Part shown: positions 18,056-24,793 of the stretch, in pieces
Layout: each line of letters begins with the position of its first letter
How positions within the stretch are numbered: the first letter of the stretch is position 1
NCBI RefSeq assembly: GCF_001424145.1
Contig: NZ_LMQM01000011.1
Span: 116,468 to 180,467, forward strand
Direction: 5' to 3'
Origin: Chryseobacterium sp. Leaf404
GTDB taxonomy: Bacteria; Bacteroidota; Bacteroidia; Flavobacteriales; Weeksellaceae
DNA length: 64,000 bases
Made by a program: the position numbers and the translations under genes
The notes under the pieces: generated by a model
What the model was told of the DNA's origin: nothing
Database searches by the model: none
Seen by the model: the letters and a program-made list of their open reading frames with translations, nothing else

Positions 18056-18162
18056 CGTCCTCCAAATTAAAAACTTCCTACAGTATTTTAATAGCAACAA
18101 AGCCACCCGATGGAGGACGAAAAGTCTTCTTTCGGGTGGCTTTGTTGAATACTGTAGGAAGT
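18056..18162 (+). terminator. Very long hairpin after the fibre gene, with alternative pairing
   Basis: Arms ACTTCCTACAGTATT (18073-18087) and its complement (18148-18162), then CAACAAAGCCACCCGA (18095-18110) and its complement (18132-18147), pair perfectly with one 7-nt bulge. A further 7-bp stem closes a GAAAA loop (18119-18123). In addition CGTCCTCCA (18056-18064) is the exact complement of 18111-18119 in the loop arm. It may end late transcription or act as an attenuator for the next cassette. No T run follows directly. Confidence 0.7.
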
Positions 18163-18188
18163 GCAAATATAACGTAAAATTAAAATAA

Positions 18189-18317
18189 ATGTCAAATTTC
18201 AAGTACAAAGAGCAACACGCAGTTATTGTGAAAGTCGAAAGCGAACAGGAGCAAAAAGAGGTTTTCGAAAAATTAAAAAAATTAGGTTTCAAAGATTTAA
18301 AAGTAGTATCAGTATGA
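18189..18317 (+). CDS. 42-residue leader protein of the ABC/GNAT cassette
   Basis: ATG 18189 opens a 42-residue frame, MSNFKYKEQHAVIVKVES..., ending FKDLKVVSV. It shows a strand-helix-strand pattern with a charged helix. Its stop overlaps the ATPase start (ATGA at 18314-18317), so the two are translationally coupled. It occupies the place of com upstream of mom in Mu but has no cysteines, so it is not a Com-type zinc finger. Function unknown. Confidence 0.6.
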   Translation: MSNFKYKEQHAVIVKVESEQEQKEVFEKLKKLGFKDLKVVSV

Positions 18318-18997
18318 AAATAGAAGTAAATCACAGTTGTAAAAATTTTAATTCGTTCCGCTCGGAAAAAGTAAAAAGTTTATTTAACGCTGAAAGCGGC
18401 CACGAATGGCAGCACATTGCAGAACTACCAATCGAGGAGGAAGGCTGGCAAATTGGTTTAATTGTCGGCGCATCCGGAAGTGGGAAAACATCTATCGGAA
18501 AAAGTATTTGGGAAAACGGCATTATCAACCTATCGGAAGGGTGGAATCCTGATTTACCCATTATTGAGGACATCGCCCCAAGTAGCGACATGAGTGTCGT
18601 TACCAGCGCATTATCTTCGGTTGGTCTTGGAGATGTTCCCTCTTGGCTTCGACCATTTAAGGTTTTAAGCAACGGCGAACAGTTCCGTGCGGGTTTGGCA
18701 AGGTTAATTTGCGATGCACCAGAAAAAGTTGTAATTGATGAGTTTACGTCCGTAGTGGACAGACAAATAGCTAAAATAGGTGCGGCGGCTTTTGCAAAGT
18801 CCTGGCGTAAAACAGGAAAACAAATTGTACTGCTTTCGTGTCATTATGATATTATCGAATGGTTGCAGCCGGACTGGGTTTATGATACGAGGGTATCGGA
18901 AGTAAAAAAAAAGTCCCAAAACGGCCGGCTGTCAAACTCGACATTTGGAAGGTCAACGGCAGTTACTGGAAGTTTTTTAAAGAGCATTACTATTTAG
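18314..18997 (+). CDS. ABC ATPase, N-terminal part of ABC-GNAT fusion (COG2401-like)
   Basis: The 227-residue protein has a complete ABC ATPase core: Walker A GASGSGKTS at 52-60, signature LSNGEQFRAG at 118-127, Walker B VVIDEF at 139-144 and H-loop His177. There are no membrane segments or transporter partners. The zero frame ends with 27 residues without recognisable features after a dnaX-like slippery run at codons 198-200. In the minus-one frame a GNAT domain follows. ABC ATPases fused to acetyltransferase domains are known (COG2401). I infer a DNA- or nucleotide-directed role because it lies at the end of a Mu-like prophage. Confidence 0.7.
   Translation: MKIEVNHSCKNFNSFRSEKVKSLFNAESGHEWQHIAELPIEEEGWQIGLIVGASGSGKTSIGKSIWENGIINLSEGWNPDLPIIEDIAPSSDMSVVTSALSSVGLGDVPSWLRPFKVLSNGEQFRAGLARLICDAPEKVVIDEFTSVVDRQIAKIGAAAFAKSWRKTGKQIVLLSCHYDIIEWLQPDWVYDTRVSEVKKKSQNGRLSNSTFGRSTAVTGSFLKSITI
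18907..18913 (+). other. Minus-one slippery heptamer A AAA AAG
   Basis: In the ATPase frame the codons GTA-AAA-AAA-AAG contain A-AAA-AAG, the same heptamer used by E. coli dnaX, within a run of nine A. Slipping by minus one at AAA-AAG continues into the GNAT frame without a stop. A GAGGG stretch lies at 18889-18893, about 13 nt upstream, similar to the upstream stimulator of dnaX. No strong downstream stem was found. Confidence 0.65.
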
Positions 18998-19323
18998 ACC
19001 TGAAGCATCCTCCCTGTGCGGAATATTTTGTGGGAACAGTGGAAGGAGAATTGGTTTGTCACGTTGCAGTTTGTCCGCTTTTCACTGCAAAAGCGTACAG
19101 AGCCACACGCTTGGTAGTAATGCCTGAATGGCAGGGTGCGGGTGTTGGAACAGCGTTTTTAAATTCCGTGATGCAGTATCACCTTGAAGGTAGCGGAAGA
19201 TGTGGGCATAAATACCCAACATTTTTTCACACCTCGCATCCGCAACTATGTGGCTATTTAAGAAATTCAAAAAAATGGGTGCAGAACAGCGCAAAGTTAC
19301 AATTATTCCCGCCGGAACTTTGA
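18907..19323 (+). CDS. GNAT acyltransferase domain read by minus-one frameshift
   Basis: This frame has no ATG before the conserved part; it is open from just after a stop at 18883. It reads KKKVPKRPAVKLDIWKVNG, then FFKEHYYLDLKHPPCAEYFVG. A typical GNAT acyl-CoA loop follows (ATRLVVMPEWQGAGVGTAFL, with Q-x-x-G-x-G), then HTSHPQLCGYLRNSKKW. The ATG at 19030 would cut the domain. The fused product would have about 336 residues. Mu Mom, which makes N6-carbamoylmethyladenine, also has an acyltransferase fold, but clear orthology cannot be claimed from this. The 3' end overlaps the formyltransferase gene by 76 nt. Confidence 0.65.
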   Translation, partial: KKVPKRPAVKLDIWKVNGSYWKFFKEHYYLDLKHPPCAEYFVGTVEGELVCHVAVCPLFTAKAYRATRLVVMPEWQGAGVGTAFLNSVMQYHLEGSGRCGHKYPTFFHTSHPQLCGYLRNSKKWVQNSAKLQLFPPEL

Positions 19324-19799
19324 CGGCGGATAAAATGCCGGAATGTGACTTGGGAATTACGGCGCATTCTTTTGATTATATCGGTAAAAAAACACGGTAC
19401 ATCCCAAAGCTTGGGTGGCTTGGATACCATCCATCCTTATTACCCAGGCACCGTGGGCGTTCTTCAATCGAATGGGCAATCAGGATGAATGAACCAATTA
19501 CAGGCGGTACGGTATTTTGGCTGAACGCAGGAATCGACAGAGGTGACATAGCATATCAGGACTGGTGCTGGATTCCTCCTGATTATTATTTAGAACCGTC
19601 CAATTCGGCCGTAAAATTATGGAGAGACGAATTATGCCCGATGGGTTTAAAACTCTTTGAAACGGCGTTGAAAGATGTTTTAAATGGTGTAATAAAAAGA
19701 AAGCCACAAGACAGGCGTTTTAGCACATTTGAGCCCAACACGAATGTAAAAGATATCTATCGCCCAGACTTACTGATGATTGACTATGAAACAAGGTAA
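19248..19799 (+). CDS. Formyltransferase-fold protein of phage cassette
   Basis: From ATG 19248 the protein has 183 residues; ATG 19275 is an alternative start. Residues 52-70 read IPKLGWLGYHPSLLPRHRG and 83-101 PITGGTVFWLNAGIDRGDI, the core of the formyltransferase family (Fmt, GART). His61 and Asp97 fit the catalytic pair, but the usual Asn two residues before the His is Tyr (GYH). The N-terminal Rossmann half is short. The gene overlaps the GNAT frame, so both are coupled. It may transfer a one-carbon or acyl group in the same pathway; the substrate is unknown. Confidence 0.7.
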   Translation: MWLFKKFKKMGAEQRKVTIIPAGTLTADKMPECDLGITAHSFDYIGKKTRYIPKLGWLGYHPSLLPRHRGRSSIEWAIRMNEPITGGTVFWLNAGIDRGDIAYQDWCWIPPDYYLEPSNSAVKLWRDELCPMGLKLFETALKDVLNGVIKRKPQDRRFSTFEPNTNVKDIYRPDLLMIDYETR

Positions 19800-19804
19800 G
19801 CATT

Positions 19805-19833
19805 AAAAAAACCGCATATCGCGGTTTTTTTTT
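19805..19833 (+). terminator. Terminator closing the cassette
   Basis: ACCGC (19811-19815) pairs with GCGGT (19821-19825) around a 5-nt loop, with an A tract before and nine T after, so the stem extends by A-T pairs. It lies just behind the formyltransferase stop and marks the end of prophage transcription. Confidence 0.8.
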
Positions 19834-19902
19834 GACGTTTTGTTTTAGATTTGTTGACGTTTTGTTTTGGCGATTATAGAGTCATGTTAAGGAGATAATG
19901 CA
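19832..19902 (+). mobile_element. Right end of Mu-like prophage with two 22-bp spaced transposase-site repeats
   Basis: TTGACGTTTTGTTTT occurs at 19832-19846 and again at 19854-19868, exactly 22 bp apart, the spacing of adjacent MuA sites R1 and R2. Mu-type ends finish in CA; the candidates are 19883-19884 and 19901-19902. The second is favoured because the host reading frame behind it is then open. The left end lies outside the window, so the target duplication cannot be checked here. Confidence 0.6.
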
Positions 19903-20274
19903 ATAGCTGATTCATTAAAGATAAATAACATTCCAAGCGATAATCAAATTGAAAAATGGCGTTCAGGCTTTGATGGTATTACTTACAAATTTGAAATTAA
20001 AAATAAAAACTCATATTCATTTAAATATTATTGGACGCCTACATCACAGGAGAAATTTGAAGAATCTGATAAAATTAATTTCTTCTTAACGAAAATTGAT
20101 AAAATTATTAATTATCGGGAAAACGGTGAAAAATTCAGAAAAGAAATACCATACTTCAGTTGGACAAAAGATGGTGTTAGCTGGACTGCAGTAACTGTTT
20201 TGAACAAAGAAAATTATTCTGAATACAAAAAATATAAAAAACTAAAAAAGAAACAATCGAAACGAAAATTATGA
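19903..20274 (+). pseudogene. 3' fragment of a host gene interrupted by the prophage
   Basis: An open frame without start codon encodes about 123 residues beginning IADSLKINNIPSDNQIEKW and ending KKKQSKRKL. It is open only from 19891 on, after a TAA at 19888, and begins right at the prophage end. I read it as the tail of a gene whose 5' part lies left of the prophage. The charged, soluble sequence belongs to no family I recognise. Codon use is AT-rich like the next chromosomal genes and unlike the phage cassette. Confidence 0.55.
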
Positions 20275-20302
20275 CATCGCCTAAAAACAGTTCGGCAATA
20301 GC

Positions 20303-20328
20303 GAACGGAAAGTGATCAACTTCCGTTC
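20303..20328. repeat. Inverted repeat
   Basis: GAACGGAA (20303-20310) and TTCCGTTC (20321-20328) form an 8-bp stem with a 10-nt loop shortly after the truncated host gene. It may be that gene's terminator, although the T run is weak. Confidence 0.4.
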
Positions 20329-20338
20329 TTCGCTTTAC

Positions 20339-20360
20339 TAGAAATTTGTATTTTAGTTGA
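20339..20360 (+). repeat. Upstream element shared by two lipoprotein genes, copy 1
   Basis: The 22-mer starting TAGAAATTTGTATTTTAG lies 57 nt before the lipoprotein ATG at 20418. The same 22-mer lies before the next lipoprotein gene (21506-21527), and similarity extends about 15 nt upstream (CGTTCT.C.CTTT). It may hold a promoter or mark a duplicated gene-family leader. Confidence 0.5.
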
Positions 20361-20417
20361 TAGTTTCAGCCTTGATTTACCTACCATCACAAACTCCAAA
20401 AATTTACCCATAATAAA

Positions 20418-21443
20418 ATGAAAATCCTTTTAACACCAATGTCTTGTCTGTTTTTATTGACTTCCTGTAAGTATAATACGGAACAAAAAGCGCTGTTGAG
20501 TAAAATAGAGAATTCAAAAAGTGAAATTTTTGAAGAAAATTTTGAAAACGTTATTACTGAGACTTTTGCTAAAGATGACTTAGCAGAATTGTCATCAAAT
20601 CAAAATGCTAAAATTGCTATCTATTTTTATGAAATTTTGCTTAAAAGATATCCAACGGAAGCCTATCATATTTTTCTTAAAAACATCAACAATACTGAAA
20701 AGATTGTAATATCAACAAGCTACGATACCCTTCAAGAAATGACTGTTTCAGAGGCAATGCTCTATTATGCTACATTAAAGAATAATGTTTTCTCACAAAA
20801 GCAACTGGATGTCATTTCAGATAAAATCATTTTAGACTTAGACAACAAGAAACATTTAAGCGGACACTTAACTTTGTACCTTGATAATAACAAGGAAAAT
20901 CCAAAACCAAAATATTATTCGATTCTCAGAGCTGAAATTCAAAAAAAAATACCAGACAATTATTACAATAATATTACTCTTTTAACCTACTTTTCAAATT
21001 ACAATAAGCCAGAAGATGTAAAATTAATTACTGAATGCTTAGAAAATTCAATTTACAGGGAACCAACATATTTTAACTCTGCAATTGAATTTATTAATCA
21101 TTCACCGAAACCTGAATATTTTAAAATTCTGGAAAACTATTATGATAGAAAGATCAATGGTAAAAAATTCAGAGCCGACGATATTTTTTTTGAATTGGAA
21201 TTGTTTACAAAAGCGGTAAGTAAATATAAAAATGAGGAAGGAAAAAAATTATTAGATAAATTGATTAAAAAAACTTCTTATTTTTCGGAAGGCAGCTTTC
21301 TTGCACCAAACGAACAGATTTTTTTGATCTTGGAAAGTGAAGATAAAACTAATTTTTTTTCTGATGAAAAAACAATTTTATCAAAACAAATCAACAAAAC
21401 AGTAATTGACACGATTAAAAATTACAATAAAAGATGGAACTGA
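20418..21443 (+). CDS. Lipoprotein of unknown function
   Basis: The 341-residue protein starts with a lipoprotein signal peptide ending LLTSC (Cys17). The mature part is charged and mostly helical, with repeated helical pairs that resemble armadillo/HEAT-like or TPR-like repeats (for example TEAYHIFLKNINNTEKI and KPEYFKILENYYDRKING). It is very AT-rich. It shares an upstream element with the following lipoprotein gene. I recognise no family; such genes in Chryseobacterium often form variable lipoprotein clusters. Confidence 0.6.
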   Translation: MKILLTPMSCLFLLTSCKYNTEQKALLSKIENSKSEIFEENFENVITETFAKDDLAELSSNQNAKIAIYFYEILLKRYPTEAYHIFLKNINNTEKIVISTSYDTLQEMTVSEAMLYYATLKNNVFSQKQLDVISDKIILDLDNKKHLSGHLTLYLDNNKENPKPKYYSILRAEIQKKIPDNYYNNITLLTYFSNYNKPEDVKLITECLENSIYREPTYFNSAIEFINHSPKPEYFKILENYYDRKINGKKFRADDIFFELELFTKAVSKYKNEEGKKLLDKLIKKTSYFSEGSFLAPNEQIFLILESEDKTNFFSDEKTILSKQINKTVIDTIKNYNKRWN

Positions 21444-21505
21444 AATACTGTTGCTAAAAAGGTATTATCAATAGGAAATTTGTAAGTTCACGTTCTGCAC
21501 TTTGG

Positions 21506-21527
21506 TAGAAATTTGTATTTTAGTTGA
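21506..21527 (+). repeat. Upstream element shared by two lipoprotein genes, copy 2
   Basis: This is an identical 22-bp copy of the element at 20339-20360, lying 75 nt before the second lipoprotein ATG, with the same CGTTCT.C.CTTT sequence upstream. The spacer after it differs fully, so only the leader is conserved. Confidence 0.5.
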
Positions 21528-21602
21528 AAGTTCGTCTTCAATCGATCCTCCTATTCCGAGCCCCAAAATATTGTATACAATAAATCCACAATACTTAAAC
21601 CT

Positions 21603-22223
21603 ATGAAATCACTCTTTATATTTTTTCTCCTATTGGTTTTAGCTCTAAATTTTGGATGTAAGCATACAGATACTATTCCAGTAAAGGTCAAACTTAATCT
21701 TGAAAAGGAATATACTAAATCCTTGAGTAAAAATGATCCCTGGGTAAGAGATCAAATAGAACAACAAAGTTTGAACGTTGATGCAGACTCTGTAATTGTA
21801 CATTATTATGACATAAAAATTGAAATTGAAAATACCGGACAAAGAGATATATACGTATGGTTGATGACTTGCTCTTGGTATAGTAATATAAAGATTAATA
21901 ATAACTATATTTATTTTTATACTCGGGGATGTGACAGCAATTTTCCAGGACGTGAAAAAATTACACCACAATCAAAAATAACATTGAATGGAACAGTTCG
22001 AAAAAATTTAAAATTTGATTATCCGGATGAAAACAGTATATATGGAAAAGAAGTAGAGTTTACTAAAGTAGGCTTAGTAACCATAGATGATATTTACAAA
22101 ACTAACGTGGAAGTGGTAGACTATTCACTCAACATGGAAGATAAAAGTAAGCATAAAGTCATTTGGAGTAACGGAATAAAACTCTTGAGTGAAAAAGATC
22201 AGTATCAAGAAGAATTTGACTAA
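21603..22223 (+). CDS. Lipoprotein of unknown function
   Basis: The 206-residue protein has a lipoprotein signal peptide ending LNFGC (Cys19). The mature part is beta-rich with YDIKIEIENTGQRDIYVWLMTCSW, suggesting an immunoglobulin-like or C2-like fold. No enzyme motif is seen. It shares its upstream element with the preceding lipoprotein gene. The following region to 22497 (274 bp) contains no supported gene. Confidence 0.6.
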   Translation: MKSLFIFFLLLVLALNFGCKHTDTIPVKVKLNLEKEYTKSLSKNDPWVRDQIEQQSLNVDADSVIVHYYDIKIEIENTGQRDIYVWLMTCSWYSNIKINNNYIYFYTRGCDSNFPGREKITPQSKITLNGTVRKNLKFDYPDENSIYGKEVEFTKVGLVTIDDIYKTNVEVVDYSLNMEDKSKHKVIWSNGIKLLSEKDQYQEEFD

Positions 22224-22497
22224 AATAATTTTCACATTCAACAAGTTTTTGATAAAATTGAGTCTGAATGGTTTTCCATGTTGCACAATAGCAAAGCCAC
22301 AAAATTTTAGTAGCAGAATTAAAGAGTGGGCAGAAATCTAAACAAGTATAAAAAAAACATTTATATATTTTTTACTAATTAACCTGAGTTCGGGATAAAA
22401 ACAGAAATGTACTTTATAAAAAACAGCAATAATTCATATATTTAAGTTTCTTTTATTCAAATATTTAGATGATTTATTGCTTTGAATTCGAATCAAA

Positions 22498-23511
22498 TCA
22501 CAAAAATTCCCTTCGAAAATTAGAATGCTGCGTCGCCGTAAAATAATCACAAAAAACCTGATAAATTGCAGAATCGGTATGCGTTGCTTTGAGTCCTAAC
22601 TGAAAATAAATCTCCAAAATCTGATGCGATAATTTTTTGACTGATTCGGTTGCTAAAATGTGAATTTCAGACCGTTTTTCGGAAGAAACTGTTTCAAAAT
22701 CATTCAGAATATTTTCTACTTCATTTGCAAATTCAAAAGTTTTGTCTAGTTCATTATTGATCATTTTGTTGATTGAACTTAAATCAAGATTTGGCCTTAT
22801 CTTAATCGATTCCTCAGAAAAATGCGCCGCCATTCCAAGATAATTGACCAGCAGAGTCAAATCTGCAAAAATCCTGAATGGAATTTTATCTAAAACATCA
22901 TCCGTGAAAAATTCATCGTAAATAAAGCTGTATTCTTCAGAAACTTTCACATTTTCGACTTTAAATGAAAACGTTCCCGTAGCTTTCATGCCCATCGATT
23001 TCCAGTTGGGAATAATTTCGACTTCATCTTTAGAAATAACAAACGACCTTATCATTTCAGAACCCGATTCATCAAGCAGAGGATTTCCGTTTTCTGTTAG
23101 TTTTGCATTCAACGTGAAATGACTCAAATGTGGCGCTCCGGTTGCAAAGTGCCAAAGTCCGTTGATGATGAAAGTTCCATCATTTTGTTTGTCTGCCGTT
23201 CCGCCAATCATTCCGCTTCCTCCGAAACAGGTTTTAGAATTGGAAAAAAGTGCCTTTGCAACCTCTGGTTTTAAGTTTCTTGAAAAAAAATTGGCACCAG
23301 AACATAATGTGATCATCCAGCCCAAACTTCCATCTATTTTAGACCAATCAAAAAGGATTTGCAAACCTATATTTAAACGAAAACCCAATCCGCCATATTT
23401 TTTTGGAACCCAAATTTGAAGCAATCTTTCCTGATGAATCTGGTCAATAATCTCAGAAGGAACTTTTGAAACCTGATGCATCTTTGCTGTGATTTCTTCG
23501 GGTGTAAACAT
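22498..23511 (-). CDS. Acyl-CoA dehydrogenase-like flavoprotein
   Basis: The 337-residue protein has the N-terminal helical domain (LLQIWVPKKYGGLGF) and the middle beta domain pattern (INGLWHFATGAPHLSHF, NWKSMGMKATGTFSFKVENVKV) of acyl-CoA dehydrogenase-type enzymes. It is shorter than typical members (about 380), and its C-terminal helical domain is divergent. The catalytic Glu is not evident, so it may be closer to the flavin-dependent monooxygenase (HsaA/DszC-like) branch. It lies 104 nt behind pnuT on the same strand. Confidence 0.65.
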   Translation of the reverse strand: MFTPEEITAKMHQVSKVPSEIIDQIHQERLLQIWVPKKYGGLGFRLNIGLQILFDWSKIDGSLGWMITLCSGANFFSRNLKPEVAKALFSNSKTCFGGSGMIGGTADKQNDGTFIINGLWHFATGAPHLSHFTLNAKLTENGNPLLDESGSEMIRSFVISKDEVEIIPNWKSMGMKATGTFSFKVENVKVSEEYSFIYDEFFTDDVLDKIPFRIFADLTLLVNYLGMAAHFSEESIKIRPNLDLSSINKMINNELDKTFEFANEVENILNDFETVSSEKRSEIHILATESVKKLSHQILEIYFQLGLKATHTDSAIYQVFCDYFTATQHSNFRREFL

Positions 23512-23615
23512 TATTTGAAGTGTGTTTAAGTGAATGCTTTTATCTCTCGCTAATCAGTCAGATGTTGCAGATAAAAATCAGCTCAATTTGCTAAATCTGC
23601 GTGATTATTTAAAAA

Positions 23616-24212
23616 TCAATCGACTTCTAAAGATTTAGATTTAATAATTTTCCGCCATTCGATGTAACCTGAAATAGCAATGATAAATAAGAAAGCCGTC
23701 AAAGCCGCATACAGATACAACTCTTTATGGATCAACAACGGAATTGCGATGATGTTGCTGATATTTAATAAGATCCAGTTTTCGATTTTTCTTCTTGCCA
23801 TCAGCCACATTCCCGCCCAGGCAAATGCACTGACCAAAGAATCCAAAATCGGAACATCAGAATCTGTAAAATGGGTAAGAAAAATATAGAAAAGACTGAA
23901 TGTTCCCACCACAATTCCAGCGGTTATTAATTTTTCCTTATTGTTCGTTTCAGAAATTACGGTTTCCGAATGCCCCTTACCAAACTTCCAGTAAAGCCAT
24001 CCATAAATACTCATCACCAGATAATACAGATTTAAGGTAAATTCTGCATACAGTTTGGCTAAAAACATCACGTAAAGCGAAAGTGAAATTCCGGCAATCC
24101 CGAAAAGATAATTGTTTGAATTGTTTTTTCTGGCTAATAAAACCTGAACTGCTGAAAAGCTGACTCCCAGCCATTCCTGCCAGGTAGTCTGTTGTAAAAT
24201 TTCCTGCATCAA
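23616..24212 (-). CDS. pnuT: PnuT thiamine transporter (PnuC family)
   Basis: A 198-residue, mostly hydrophobic protein with about six to seven membrane segments and the PnuC signature (NLYYLVMSIYGWLYWKFG around residues 60-77 and WILLNISNIIAIPLLI near 150). PnuC-family proteins transport vitamin precursors by facilitated diffusion. A canonical TPP riboswitch lies directly upstream on the same strand, so the substrate is most likely thiamine, not nicotinamide riboside. Two ATG codons stand at the start; either may be used. Confidence 0.85.
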   Translation of the reverse strand: MMQEILQQTTWQEWLGVSFSAVQVLLARKNNSNNYLFGIAGISLSLYVMFLAKLYAEFTLNLYYLVMSIYGWLYWKFGKGHSETVISETNNKEKLITAGIVVGTFSLFYIFLTHFTDSDVPILDSLVSAFAWAGMWLMARRKIENWILLNISNIIAIPLLIHKELYLYAALTAFLFIIAISGYIEWRKIIKSKSLEVD

Positions 24213-24257
24213 ATTAACTTTTTATAAAATTAAATGATGAGATGATAAATCATAAAA

Positions 24258-24350
24258 AATCCCTACGTCGGCATTATCCGAATCAGGTGTGGAAAAAAAT
24301 TCCCGGGTATCATCTCAGCCGCCAGTGGCAGCACCCCATTAATAGGGCAA
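24258..24350 (-). promoter_or_regulatory. TPP (THI) riboswitch
   Basis: On the minus strand the sequence contains GGGGTGCTGCCACTGGCGG, then CTGAGATGATACCC, then ACCTGATTCGGATAATGCC and GTAGGGA in the canonical order of the thi box. It lies about 45 nt before the pnuT ATG and should switch pnuT off when thiamine pyrophosphate is abundant. Confidence 0.95.
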
Positions 24351-24404
24351 ATGTGAGACTTTTTTTTGGAAAATGAAAGATTTTTGTTTTACAGTATTAC
24401 TTAG

Positions 24405-24585
24405 AGCCTGTTTAAAAACTATTAGAACAGTTTGATTATATTGATTTTAATGGATGATTAATGGAGTCATTGGCAGGCTCAGACTGACAGATCAATACCA
24501 ACCGCTCAATTTAACTGTGTCACTCTGAACCTGTCGCAGAGTGTTTAAACCATCATTATTAATTTGATAAAAATTTAAACAGGCT
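24405..24585. repeat. MITE-like element with 12-bp terminal inverted repeats
   Basis: AGCCTGTTTAAA (24405-24416) and its exact complement (24574-24585) bracket about 160 bp. Inside is a hairpin CACTCTG ... CAGAGTG (24521-24543). No believable protein is encoded. The gap 24351-24793 holds this element and otherwise nothing I can name. Mobility is inference; the inverted repeat itself is seen. Confidence 0.45.
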
Positions 24586-24793
24586 TTCAGAAACTTAAAG
24601 CAAATTTTAAGACTATGTTTGCCATCAGGAAAAGACTTCAAACATCTATCTATTACTGATTTCAGCACATCAAAATCTACGTTCAAAAGCATCTGACTCC
24701 GTTAAAAATTTTCGTAAATTAAAATTTTACAGTTGGTCTCAGCCGTTTTCAAACGCATAAATTTCGTATCTTTAAATTTCAAATAAAATTTTA

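Noticed and set aside
15624..18190. Diversity-generating retroelement next to the fibre gene
   Set aside because: No reverse transcriptase or template repeat is seen near the fibre; the hairpin behind it is an inverted, not a direct, repeat.
18189..18317. Com homolog upstream of the cassette
   Set aside because: Com is a zinc-finger protein; this peptide has no cysteine, so only the position matches.
22224..22497. Fragment QQVFDKIESEWFSMLHNSKATKF in the gap
   Set aside because: A short open piece ended by stops; no neighbour or motif allows naming it as a gene remnant.
24492..24692. 66-residue minus-strand frame
   Set aside because: It runs through the MITE-like repeat and its end, has no motif and no leader; likely chance.
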